From Entoloma clypeatum (Eukaryota > Basidiomycota > Agaricomycetes > Agaricales > Entolomataceae): DNA of 64,000 nucleotides. The translations under genes and the position numbers were made by a program. The stretch is taken from the NCBI GenBank assembly GCA_963565915.1, contig OY751492.1, forward strand, positions 744,001-808,000, given 5' to 3'. Numbering within the stretch: the stretch's first letter is position 1; each line of letters starts with the position of its first letter. Positions 24,592 to 34,958 of this stretch are shown one piece after another. The notes under the pieces are model-generated. The model ran no database searches. It saw nothing but the letters and a program-made list of their open reading frames with translations, and was not told where the DNA came from.

Positions 24592-24733
24592 ATAGGTTGT
24601 ACAATGCCGCCTGAGGCGTTTAACAACGGAAATTTCGGTCCGGAAGCAGCCTCTGCTGCAACCCATACTCTGTAATAACCCATAGGTCCCAGGGGTCCAC
24701 CGAGGGGTATGTGTTATTACAGAGTCGACTGTA

Positions 24734-25113
24734 CATGCTTTTTTCCCCTTTTGGTTATTGAGTCACGTCTAGGCACCCTGCGGCGACGATCTTCACCTGG
24801 ACATGTGGTAGCATACCAGAAAGTTCATGTGCCACAATAATTTGTTCAACAAAGTGGCATGGTGATTTGGGCATCGCGACGCAAACACCCTACAAGACTG
24901 TATATACTTAAAGGGTGAATACGTGGACGAGTTTCTTCATTCCTCAGCTGGTCTAACGAGTCCCAACCAAACCAATCAAACATCTTCGCCAGGCTGTGCC
25001 TTTTCCGTTCCCACTTTCCCCACGAAGACCTTCACTTCGTTGTGAGTTTTCGTATTTTCATAAGGTCCATGCATGATCTTTGGGCTGACGTACGCTTCTG
25101 GAACTCAAGTAAA
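24734..25113 (+). promoter_or_regulatory. Upstream region of secreted protein 3
   Basis: Contains TATATACTTAAAGG near 24900, followed by a pyrimidine-rich leader (TTTCTTCATTCCTCAG) and about 110 bases of likely 5' untranslated region before the ATG at 25114. No open frame was seen. Confidence 0.5.
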
Positions 25114-25596
25114 ATGCGTTTCTCCACCATCGCCGCTGTCTCGACCGTTGCCCTCGCTAGCTGTGTCGCTGCGTAAGTCGTCCTGTAAATTTCTCGATGC
25201 ATTATAGTACTGATACTTTACATCCTTCTCAGCTACCCCACTCCTGTTTACGACTACGATGTGGCAGCACGCGGTGAAGAAGAGTTTTATTTGAGGGGCC
25301 TTTTCTACGACGACGACGACCTCTTCGCGCGTACAGAACCAACCTCCCCTCAAAAGAAGAACTCTTTGCCTGACCCTCACAAGGGTGGTGAAAATGACAG
25401 AATTACGGGGAAGCAGCGTCCCAAGGATGGCCGTCACGGTGAGGGGAGCAAAGTCGTTGGCCCGCATATCGTTGGCGACAAAAAATTCGGTCCACCCGTT
25501 GTGAACCCACCCCCGCGGCGGTCCCTCTTGATTTCCCGGGACCTGGGTGTCGAGGAGATCATGGAAATTATCGCGAGAGCGTGTGACCGCTGCTAG
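25114..25596 (+). CDS. Small secreted protein 3, spliced
   Basis: Two exons, 25114-25172 and 25233-25596; the 60-base intron (GTAAGT...TTCTCAG) joins GC to C in frame. The product has 140 residues. MRFSTIAAVSTVALASCVAA is a signal peptide. It is followed by YPTPVYDYDVAARGEEEFYL, RGLFYDDDDLFARTE and then a Pro/Lys/Gly-rich middle without Cys, ending RRSLLISRDLGVEEIMEI and ACDRC. The acidic repeats ending in Arg resemble the two secreted proteins at 8434 and 18814, but the intron and the middle region differ, so it is at most a distant relative. The role is unknown. Confidence 0.7.
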
Positions 25597-26408
25597 GCGG
25601 CCGACACCAAGAATGTACAATTGTAGTTACTGAATTGGGGTATCGCGAATCAAATGACGATGATTGGTTCTTGGTTTTGTCATAAGCGTGGTAGAAAGTT
25701 AAGCGCTGGCATTTATGGATATTTACTGGCTTCAGCTTAGTTTCGTCTTTTTCATTCTGGTTAACTTTTAGAACCACTTCCTCCGAACGTTAGAAAGGTC
25801 CAATCACCAGGTAGCACTCGATCCTGGAAAACAGAGGAAGCGCACGGTGTTTCAAGCAGGAAGGCCCAGGCCTCTGTCGTTCGTTGGCCCTATTCAAGGT
25901 TGAGAAAGAGCAATTGTATATACTACTAGGTGTAAGATGATGGACCCTGAAGTTTGGAGAGTCTCATACTGGTCTTGTCTGACCTACACCCACTCCTCAA
26001 CCCTGTCCCATGTCCGAATTGCCCTCCGACCTCAAATTTTGGCCCGCACTTTTTTTTTCGACATCAGGCAAATTTTGGGTCATGTCCGAATTCGGAAATC
26101 GAAATGCCGAACATACGCCGAACGTGACCGAACCAGGCTGAACGTGGTCACCAAACACGACCGGCACTTATCTCTCAACGTCTACGACCCTCCCTCGACG
26201 CCGGCTGGTCTATCCAACTCTGCGCCCGTAATTAACAAGCCTATCCAGTGAGTCACCCTTTTTATCTTACTGTGATACACTGGACTAATCTCAGGTCTTT
26301 AGATCATGTCAAGGACAACGACTTCAATAGCCATTCATTTAAGTTACACAGGCATCCTTTCCATCGCTTAAGCCTCAAGCCACTATAGAGAATCCAGTTA
26401 TGATGTAC
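25597..26408. other. Intergenic, no gene recognised
   Basis: Downstream flanks of secreted protein 3 and the F-box paralog. 26085-26170 has repeated CCGAAC/GAACGT words that may be transposon debris. No supported coding sequence. Confidence 0.4.
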
Positions 26409-28390
26409 TTATGCCATCCTTCCAACCGAGTGCCACAAAGAAAAACCAATACCTCTCCTCTCTGCCAATTCGCGTGCAGGTTGATATTCTTCCTGTACAC
26501 GTGGAAGAGATTTGATGCCGATCCTGATTGTCTTCCAACGACATCCCGTCTCCAACGCTATCGCAAGACTCCCTGGAGTGAGGCCCGGCGCACCGCGAAT
26601 GGAAATGCTCGTCTTTACCGCCTCTATCGATGTTCTCCTTGCAAGAGTCATAGCGCTAAGATAATCTCCATCCAGTGCGGCAGTCCGCAGGCACATGAGG
26701 TGCACTATAGCGACGTCGAGTGCATAGGCTTCTTTCTTCGTTCGTCTTGGAATCTTGCAATTCGTGATGCTCAGTGATTCAAGCGTCGAAGCAACAATCA
26801 AAAGGAATGCCAAAATGTCGCTGTTTGACAGGCCGTCGGTTCTGGTGAGGCAGAGATCTGTTAAACGGGGGCGCGGCGTTTGGACGAATCTGAGAAGCTG
26901 TGGACCGTCCAACTTGCTAGACAAAAGTTTCAGTCCAAGAATGTTATATGCTGAGGTCGGTCGCTGTATGCAAACAAAAATGGGTCAGCTTTTCAGCAAA
27001 TTCGAGACGTAACGCGGATCGATACGTTTTCCAAGAATTTACTTTTTTTTTCCCGAGTTTGTATCAGCAGATGATACATGCACCTGCAACAAAGCTCACC
27101 TTGCACCAAAACCAGCCTGGCCCTTGATCTGCAACGTACGAAGACAGGGCCAATCCGAGATAACCAGTTGAATATCATTGATAGTGAGGGAACAGGAAGA
27201 CTTCGAGGGTCTCCCGCCCCTCCTCAGGCCGCCGGTATTGGACTGCAGATGTACCGACAAGTGCTCAACTTTCCGCAGTTGCGAAAGCGAGTCTAGAAAA
27301 TCTGGAAAAAGGTTGACATGGATATTGGATAAGTCGACTCTTTTCACCGAGGTAGCCAAAGTGAGGATCCTCAGCAGCGCTTGCCAAGACGGAAAAAACG
27401 CCTTGTGACCGGTTCTGTATTCGCGGTAATTAGACGGCGAAAAAGTTCGCATCAATCGCGCCCCTTGCGGCCTGGCCTGCAATGAGCGAGCCACACAAGG
27501 TGCAGACGGCTTCGACATAGGAACTTGCTCGAAGAAGAGGTCGACAATGTGGGACCATGATTTGCAGAGTAAGGCCGTTGATAACAGCATTTTGGGCCAG
27601 CTCCGAGGCTGATGCATTATAAGGTATCGTCCAATCTCGAGTACAGCTTCAGGTGGCAGCTGAGGAAACGAAGGCCGATCCTCATTGATGGGGAAGATTC
27701 TTAGGTCATGCACCACCCTCAGTAGACCATTGTAATTGATATGGTATGTCACGGGTACCGGAAAATAATTGGTGTTGTCGTCAACTGCATGTTTGATTTG
27801 GAGGAATGAGAACATGGAATGGGAGCTTTGGGTGCAAGAATAAGTGCGGTCATACGCAATACGTAAACCGTCAGTGCCGCCACGCTCTGGCCCCTGTTTT
27901 GGTATGAGCCCGTCAGCAAATTCGAATACGATTGTGCAGAGGCGGGGAGTGACGGGCACGAGATGCCCCCTCTCAGACAGTTTGATGTCAGTCTCATGAT
28001 GACCGTTGCGAATCTGTATGCTCTGGCGTTCCTCGGTCAGTCGTCTTCTGAACCACAAAGGGTGGCGACGTTCTGATGCGTCGGAGGGACGGACGTAATC
28101 CGATATAGTCTTCAGGGAAGCCAAGTTAAGCATGTGCTTCATATGCAAGGGGACGAGAACAGACTTACGAAACTAGATATAAATTCGGACTCCTTGTATA
28201 CAATGATGAGTCGTATCCCAGAGAAATCTTTCCAAGCACCCTCATCCAAAGTCACGGAGATCATGAACAGGTTATGTCGATTTGGCACAGATGGCCCTAA
28301 GTTGTACCTGGTGAAGCTGGACCAATATCCTGGTTCACTTTCTGTACGAGAGTTGTCATTTTTGCGATGCTTCACTGAAACTCGATCCAT
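26409..28390 (-). CDS. F-box-like protein with C-terminal leucine-rich region, inverted paralog
   Basis: Paralog of the gene at 1212-3169, in opposite orientation. Exon 1 (28390 to about 28155) encodes MDRVSVKHRKNDNSRTES and GYWSSFTRYNLGP; GTAAGT follows at ISSF. Exon 2 (about 28136-27114) holds the F-box-like segment LPPEAVLEIGRYL and LLSTALLCKSWSHIVDLFF and ends at a GTGAGC donor after GFGA. Exon 3 (about 26950 to 26409) reads KLDGPQLLRFVQTPRPRLTD, SNSDILAFLLIVASTLESLS and ends SLWHSVGRMA. The acceptor of exon 3 was not fixed. I chose the ATG at 28390; longer frames start at non-ATG codons. Probably an SCF adaptor-like protein with unknown target. Confidence 0.6.
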
Positions 28391-30244
28391 AGAGGTGTTG
28401 GGTAACGTGGTAACCAATGAAGGAGGGAGTAGGAAGGGATTGACGATGTCGCAGACTCACGTCGACGGATTCGCAGGTCTTAGACGTGATTCAGGGAGCC
28501 CGATGGGGATGGTAAAACCGTCACGGTCATGGTCAAGTTTTACTGTATCCAAGTGCCCTGTCGACCTTCTAGAGACTCAGTTCGCCTTTTTCCTGGCAGT
28601 TATCTCGGGGGAAGCATGGATTGAGATTGCTCTTGCGGCGGGCTCGCGATTTTGATTGATTTTCAAGTTGTTAGTCGGGAAACTCCGGTTGGAGTCGGGA
28701 CCCGGAACCACAGGTTTGAAACTCCTTCTCTTCAACCACACAGCAGGCTCAAGGCTGCGATCCTTCGCCACGCACAAGGCTTTTTCGAAAGCCTTTCTTC
28801 GCGAACGGGCCAAGGTCTGAGCATTCTAGTCCCCCTACGATCGGTTCGAGACGAACCCAGAAGCAGAAATCCGCCACCTTCACTGCGTCGCGTCCCATGA
28901 ACCTGACCTTCGGGGAAGGGGAGGGCCTGCACGAAGGATCTGGCTTGAAAGGCGTCGTGGGGATCGGGTGGTGGCTCTTTTTGTCCATCGGTGGTGCATC
29001 TTTTTTTTGGGGGGGCTCTATCGGCATGTAGATGTGTGCTTGCATGCCTCTCTTGATCAACGTTGAACGACGGTTACGCCGCCAGCGAGCTTGAGTGCTG
29101 CGGCCTGCTCAGTGATGACAGGTTGCATTGCCCTAGTCTACAACTCCAACCCCGTGGGCGAGACGGCGTATTCGTCTCATTTGCCGCTTCCGTTGCCTCT
29201 CTCAGTACTGTGAGGACACGGTAGCTTCTGCATGGGAATGCTTATTGCCAGTTCAGGGGGAGGGTCTTCAAGACTAGGGTGTCATGTACGAGGAGCCCGC
29301 GCCATGGATGATACATAAAAGTCACCGCCCTTCAGTTCACTTCGCAGCTCGTAATCCTCCGGGATCACGAAACTCGATTCAGACTACTCTTTGTCTGCTG
29401 TGCAATTTTTTCCACTCGCTCGTTATTCGAGCCCTTGTCTGGCCTCCTCATCTTGCCTGTTCTAGAAATGGTATTTCAAACGATAGTGTTTCGGAATTCT
29501 TGCTCAGGAAAAAATCTGTGAGTTTCTATCTTTGATATCGGCAGTCAAGATTTATTCATGGCCTCATACAAGGAAAGATTACGAGTTCATTGGCATGTTG
29601 GATGCGCGCCACGTCTACCGTATATATATATGCGCTAGGTGGCCGTATGTTTGAACACAACGTAACTTCTGATGTTGTAATCCAGTCTTGAACTCAAAGG
29701 TTTTATTTTGTACCTGCTATCGAGCCCTTGCGCGGAATTGGAGGTGTGTACCATGGAATTCGCGCTTCCATTCCACCGTCTGATCTTTTTGGTTTAGATG
29801 TTGTACCCCGGGACTCCGCTATACGGTTGTCTGTACAAAGATAACATACTTATTCAGATCTGGTACAGTAACTACATTGCTTCGAGGCGTTGGAACAGCC
29901 TCGACAGGTGCGTCGAAGCATACTACGAGTCAATGTGTAGGCACTTGAGTATGGAATGCCAGATTACATATCGCCACTTTCCTTACATGTTCGCCTGAAG
30001 ACTGTCGCATAAGTAAAAACCAAAAAAAACCGTTCCATCATTATCTCGATGGTGAATCCCCCCCCCCCAAGTCACAGATATGTTTCCCCATTATGAATAT
30101 CAACCCTCGAAGCATTGTCATGGACTTTTCAGAACGAGGAGGTGCCCTTGCCAAATGAATGTGCACTATCAGTATACCATCAATGACATCAGACCCCGAA
30201 GAATCACTCACCCAAACCGCCAAAAATCTAACCCCCAACAATTT
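28391..30244. other. Long intergenic region, no gene recognised
   Basis: 1.85 kb upstream of the F-box paralog. A minus-strand frame near 28749-29060 is open but resembles nothing I know and has no splice or promoter support. A short AT repeat lies near 29620, and a C tract at 30060-30068. A 5' untranslated exon of the F-box gene near 28465-28570 is possible (a GTGAGT donor is present) but unproven. Confidence 0.35.
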
Positions 30245-30682
30245 TTACGTCCTCCTCGATTGGTGGCCACCACCACCACCACCACCACCACCACCAAACC
30301 CATACTGCGACGACAACGACGCGAACGCCGCTTCGTAGTCCTTTTGAGGAGGCGATCGCGCAGTGGACGATGACGAAGACGATGACGACGACGACGACGA
30401 GCTCGCGCTAGTCCGAGATTTGGTACTAGTATTCAATTTCTTCGGCGGCAACCACGGCGCGCCGCCACCGAACCCATACGCCGAAGATAACATCCCAAAC
30501 GCAGACTCGTAGTCCTTCCTCGTCGTCGTCGACTGGGCCTTGGAGCTCACTGGCACGAGGTTCTCGTGTGAGGACTCCGAGTAAGTAGAGGTAGAGGTAG
30601 AAGTAGAGGTAGAGGTAGAGGTAGAGGTAGAGGTAGATGTAGTAGATCGAGCTAGTAGAGAAGAGAGGAACTTGAAATGCAT
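30245..30682 (-). CDS. Small low-complexity protein with twin YGFGG repeats
   Basis: 145 residues. MHFKFLSSLLARS is followed by a long Ser-Thr run (encoded by a GTAGAG-type microsatellite at 30581-30640), then a first repeat KDYESAFGMLSSAYGFGGG, a Ser run, and a second repeat KDYEAAFASLSSQYGFGGGG, with a Gly run and HQSRRT at the end. The two repeats share KDYE.AF..LSS.YGFGGG. I recall uncharacterised Agaricomycete proteins with this motif, but no function. On the minus strand a TATA-like ATATAAAG lies near 30767, about 85 bases upstream of the start, which supports a real gene. The N terminus could be a weak targeting signal; this is uncertain. Confidence 0.6.
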   Translation of the reverse strand: MHFKFLSSLLARSTTSTSTSTSTSTSTSTSTSTYSESSHENLVPVSSKAQSTTTRKDYESAFGMLSSAYGFGGGAPWLPPKKLNTSTKSRTSASSSSSSSSSSSSSTARSPPQKDYEAAFASLSSQYGFGGGGGGGGGGHQSRRT

Positions 30683-31202
30683 GCTGATCTCTTTTTTTTA
30701 CACGAGCGCGGTGAGAGGAGTGGGTAGTAAAGTAATAAAGACACCACGGCGCTACGCTCGCCCACTTTATATGCGATTTTTCTTTTTTTTTTGCGGACCG
30801 TACACAGGTACATAAATAAGTTCGTCCTCATGTTCAACAATGAAAACCTGAGTAAAAGAGGGATATATGCGCCGGGGTGCTGTGTTCTGTGTGCATGACA
30901 TGACCGTCGTCGAATCCTGTTCGTCTCAATTGAAAGTCACTGCTAACCGCTGCGATCGCGGGTTTCGTAATGACATCCACTCTCCGCGGGGCTCGCCAGG
31001 AAATCATAAAACCACGGCCACTCGAATGAATACCCCCGAGTGACTCCATTCAATAAGATTCTGATCCTAATCACTTGCTTGCATCCTCTTTCAGAGCCCC
31101 CCTGCCAACTCTCCCCGTGGGATCCGAAGAACCAAAAAAAGCCCTCGTGTGGTCGGTAGGTAAAACCGCCCGATGGGAGGGAGGACAAGCACACAACCCA
31201 AC
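30683..31202. other. Intergenic region between the YGFGG gene and DPH2
   Basis: Holds the promoter of the YGFGG gene (TATA-like box near 30767) and the 3' flank of DPH2. No further coding sequence is supported. Confidence 0.4.
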
Positions 31203-33363
31203 CTACTCATCCCGATGATCATCCCCATACCCCCTCGCAATCCCCCTCCTCCCCTGCTCCAAAACACTCGGCTCATCCTCCCCAAGCCGCATCTCAAGCC
31301 CTTGATAACTTCGCGTACGTAGAAATTGTGCTACCACCACGCCGAAAGAAAAAAAAAATTCAATTAACAATCGGATTGGCGTGGACTACAAACGTACCAG
31401 CAGCACTATCAGACAGCTTCGCAACCGCGCTGTCCTGATTTCTTAGCACCACAGCGGTTGAGCCAGGTGCAAACTGTTGGGCATCTAACGGTGTGTCTCC
31501 TGGAAACCAGATCACCGTGAGCAAAAGAAGAAGAAAAAAAACACCAGACCCGAAAAAAGCACAGTGAGGGCTTACCGCCATACCGCTTCGCATGCCTATA
31601 CGTCCCCGTCACCAACGAGAAAACAGGCCGATCCGGGTCGTCCTCTCCGCCGTCCCCATTCCCAGACGGCCGCTCTTCTTCTGCTAGTGAAGAACGATGC
31701 AGAGATTTAACGAGGAGCCACAGACTAAAGATGGAACCGAGGCATACCACACGCGTGTTCCCTCAACAACTGCTCGAGATCCAACACATACCTCCCCGTC
31801 CAGCTCTGCTCCGCCCTGAGCGCAACCTCGAGCTCGTACGGCGTCACTATCGGCCTGAAAAAGTCCTTTTTACCAACCCAATCACATCAGCATATAGTCT
31901 ATGAGTATATCAGGCAAGCACCGTATACCTTTGAGTCAACCAAGCTATTCTCCGGACACGCCACAAGCACAAAACACTCGATCTCCAAGAAATTGGCCAG
32001 CTTCGACGGGTTGAGCTTGCCTACGCTGATCGTGTAGCTCTTCTTGCGGTTGCGTGCCAGGAGCGTCCGGAGGTGTTTTATCAGCGGGAGGTACGATGCT
32101 TGAACGGACAGCGACCGGTCGGTATGTTAAAGGCGGAGAGGCGTGGGGAACGCACCGACACCGAGGGTGCCAACGAGGATCCCGAACACGTCCGCGTCAC
32201 GCGCTTTTTGGACGGCGGCGTAGCGGCGCATCAAGAGCTTGTTGGTCCGCGAAGATTCGAAGCGGGTCGTGTCGGTGAAAGGGTCGTAGGAGTAGACCTT
32301 TGGAAGTGGATCAGCGATGGATAGTGCGAAGGGGGGAAGAGAGGACATGCATCCGAGAGGCCATTGGTCATAAGAAGGTTCGTCAATCCGAGACTTTCTC
32401 CTCCGATGTAGATGACGGCAGAATTCCGCGGGCTTGGGTCGGCCGACACTGATAGTGGTCGTTCTGACGGTGACGTGTTGGGCTTTGAGCTTGTGGCGAT
32501 AGCGTTATACACAACCGAAATTCCCAGCGGTTCAAAGGCGGATTTGAGCTTCCCGTGAATACCCCCTGATCAAACCAGATAGGGAAGTAAAGTGCAGGCG
32601 GTGTGGAGGGACAGCAGACGTACCAGCTCTATGCGTGTACCCAACATCATGCTTCAACAGCACAGCATCCGCTCGTCTAGCGCCTTCACTCGAGCCAGGA
32701 GGCGTGTTGTGGGCCTTGAAAAACTCCAAGACGCTTGCCGCGCAACAATCGACGTCGACTCTCTTCTTTCCAAAGACATAGATCACAGGTAACCGTGAAG
32801 TCCTGTACCAATCCACAACCGTTCAACACCCCTTCTGTGTGATAGCGAGAGGACGAAAGGAACGTACTGGGTCATGCAAGCATATCCATAATGTACCATC
32901 ACGTCCGCATCGACATGTTGTGCTGCAACCTCATCTACGCAGCAACTTTATCATCCGAGGGTGAAAGGAGGATCGAACCACGTCAAAAGATCGTCTTGAT
33001 TCATTAAAAAAAAGAGACCTAATTACCTGCCATAAGAGGTGTCCGCAAGGACATACAGCTCACGTCCCGCTCCGATCCTAACCTTCAAGCTCCGATAGAT
33101 AGACACCGAGTCGTGCAAAAGCTCGTCCGGAAATTGAAGCGCTATCTGAACATAAAGAGGACGATCGGGAAAGGGGAGAAAGAAGCCCTCGTTACCCGCT
33201 TGTGATCACCACCGACAATCTCCTCTGCTGTCCGTTCGATCTCGTAGAAATCCTCGAACTCCGAATGGGATAGCTGGGTTGCGGTAGCGTCAACTTGGAC
33301 GTCGATGGAGCGTGTAATTGCATCTTGTCCAGATGCTGCGAAGGTGGTCGTCTCTGTGGACAT
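31203..33363 (-). CDS. DPH2: Diphthamide biosynthesis protein 2 (Dph2)
   Basis: Dph2 pairs with Dph1 in the cytosol for the first diphthamide step: transfer of the 3-amino-3-carboxypropyl group from S-adenosylmethionine to a histidine of eEF2, using an iron-sulfur cluster. The start at 33363 gives [19 protein letters not shown] and [17 protein letters not shown]. Spliced blocks follow: [31 protein letters not shown] joined by an AAAG acceptor to [103 protein letters not shown] and [25 protein letters not shown], and the end [20 protein letters not shown] to the stop at 31203. All blocks expected for the family are present in order, with several short introns, so the gene appears intact. Confidence 0.88.
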
Positions 33364-33736
33364 GGGTGGCTGTGCGGAAAAATAATGCAGCATACACCAC
33401 TGGCCGAAGACAGTACCACAGCGGGACCGGACCAATGTACCCCTCGAAAACATTGTAAACAAATAACAATCTAATATAGAATTTATTTGCTGACCACATT
33501 GTGGGAACACAAGTAAAATCCATTTTTTATAATTATTTAATGTGCTCTGCATGTTTCCACTGAGCAAATGCAAAAGAAAATGCAAAATGTGATTGTGATG
33601 TGGCCCCGATATTTCCTTCTCTCAAATGGAGATCCCATTCAAAAATCAAACCACTTGTTTATCCTTTATGAGAACTGAGTTTGATCCCAGCTTACATAGC
33701 AGGAACATGCTGAACAAATTATTTATTTGATCCCTA
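33364..33736. other. AT-rich region upstream of DPH2
   Basis: Presumed DPH2 promoter followed by AT-rich DNA. The word CAAAATGTGATTGTGATGTGG near 33580 resembles parts of the palindromic element next to it, so transposon debris may start here. No coding sequence. Confidence 0.35.
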
Positions 33737-34002
33737 TGTTCTACCCTCATGCACGAAATTCCCATTGACAAAGAACATTTTAAAAGAAATCATGGTGAAG
33801 TCATCATGAGATTGGCAATCACACCATTTGTATATTTTTAATCTTCTTCTTTGTTTGAGGAAACATTTTAAAGACTACAAAGGATGTGATGGGTACATTT
33901 TAAACATAGCAGCAGTGTGGTTGTCAATCACATCATGGACTCAGTGTGATTTCTTTTAAAATGTTCTTTGTCAATGGGAATTTCGTGCATGAGGGTAGAA
34001 CA
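33737..34002. mobile_element. Palindromic element with perfect 56-base inverted arms
   Basis: The left arm 33737-33792 starts TGTTCTACCCTCATGCACG; the right arm 33947-34002 is its exact reverse complement. The 154-base centre has weaker inverted similarity (TGGCAATCACA near 33811, TTGTCAATCACATCA near 33921). Ends TG...CA and the foldback shape suggest a MITE, but no target duplication is visible: the left neighbour is CCCTA and the right neighbour is the family A LTR, which abuts it directly. Confidence 0.65.
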
Positions 34003-34286
34003 TGTTATGCTTAACAAACCGTTCCAAGGTTCGGGCAGAGTATGCAGGAAAGTGGAAAGGCGAAGAGCAAAGTGATTGCTAAATCTAAGGAATGTAGCTA
34101 TGGTACATGGGGTTTATATAGTACTGGCTACGAGCGGTAGCGAGTGAGTCAGTAGCTGCGGAAGGCAGTGCGGATGAGTCAGTAACTGCGGAAAGGCAGT
34201 GCGAAGTGAGTCAGACGACTGCGGACTGAGTAATCCCTACTGCGGAGTGCGAGTCAGCGCGGGAGCGAAGTATACTAAAGGAGAAT
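34003..34286 (-). repeat. Family A 3' LTR of element A1, distal part (split by copia)
   Basis: Minus-strand end of the LTR (TTAAGCATAACA in minus reading, at 34003). Together with 40069-40178 it forms one LTR of about 389 bases, interrupted by the copia element. It matches the family A LTRs at 53345-53777 and 59221-59614. It contains GTATATAAACC-type promoter sequence near 34110-34125 and three TGAGTCA sites. Confidence 0.85.
34145..34213. promoter_or_regulatory. Three TGAGTCA bZIP-type sites in the A1 LTR
   Basis: TGAGTCA occurs at 34145-34151, 34175-34181 and 34207-34213 within imperfect repeats of about 30 bases (CTGCGGAAGGCAGTGCG). TGA(C/G)TCA is the known core for Gcn4/AP-1 type bZIP factors. 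The position upstream of the TATA-like sequence in LTR orientation fits an enhancer, which is an inference. Confidence 0.5.
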
Positions 34287-34595
34287 TGTTGAAACTTTTC
34301 CCATCACGTAGATTAGATTAGATTAGATTACATCATGTGACCTTTACATATCTTCATTACATACTTGTTTGGTTGGTACAAACAGTAGTACGGTATATAA
34401 GACCAGGAAACTGTCAATATCAACAAGTTGTCTCTTGACTCTTAACCAGCTCCATCGCTCTTACCAGCCTCAACCGCTCTCACCAGCCTTACCCCTCCAA
34501 ACCATGTAAGTGACCATAGCGGTATTGTAGAGTACTTCCACTGTAGCTATGTTGCTCAGTACACCTGTGGCTAGCGCCCAGGTGGAACTTCAACA
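34287..34595 (+). repeat. Copia 5' LTR
   Basis: Starts TGTTGAAACTTTTCCCATC and ends GGTGGAACTTCAACA. It contains four GATTA units near 34311-34330 and a TATATAAG box near 34395. The sequence just after it (GGTTATGGGCCCCGG) is the expected primer-binding position; I could not assign the tRNA. Confidence 0.93.
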
Positions 34596-34958
34596 GGTTA
34601 TGGGCCCCGGATAGCAGAGGGACTTGGGAAACACTGGCAACAGCGAGTACCTGCCCACTCTACCCTGGTTGGCAAAGAACCGATCGAAAGATCTAGGTTC
34701 TGAGTCTTACTTCTTCACATATGAACCTGGGAAACGTCATTACGACAAGTACCTGTCATGAGACGTCCCTAAGGGGATTGACCTAGTACACTCCATGTGG
34801 AAACGTTGATCGCACCTTATACATTTCTGACATATAAAGGGTTTTCCCATGACTGCTATTCCTAAAGGGAATATGTCATAAGGAATCATTTAAATTGTTT
34901 CCTTGAATCATATTCATAACACATCACTGATTGGGAACCCTTTTTAGATTCATCTAAA
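34596..34958 (+). other. Copia leader between 5' LTR and gag
   Basis: 363 bases without a supported open frame: primer-binding position, then untranslated leader up to the ATG at 34959. Confidence 0.6.

Larger units (their letters stand above)
23001..24731 (+). mobile_element. Pogo/Tigger-type DNA transposon, non-autonomous, TA-flanked
   Basis: The ends are inverted: the left begins CAGTCGACTCTGT and continues ATAACACAT, and the right is its reverse complement with one mismatch in 21 bases. Both ends abut TA (22999-23000 and 24732-24733), as expected for Tc1/mariner-pogo insertion. Extra copies of ACCCATACTCTGT lie just inside both ends. Without the nested 671-base element the length is about 1.06 kb. 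It encodes one protein (24013-24591) but no DDE catalytic core, so it would need a transposase supplied in trans. Confidence 0.8.

Noticed and set aside
28134..28655. A plus-strand gene opposite the F-box paralog start
   Set aside because: Its first part overlaps exon 1 of the minus-strand paralog, whose match to the other F-box gene is clear; the remainder has no recognisable domain.
33737..34002. A structured noncoding RNA gene
   Set aside because: The perfect arms, TG/CA ends and position beside other elements fit a foldback transposon better; no promoter was seen.
34311..34330. GATTA tandem units as an interstitial telomere tract
   Set aside because: Only four units, present identically in both copia LTRs, and not a telomere repeat type; it is part of the LTR.
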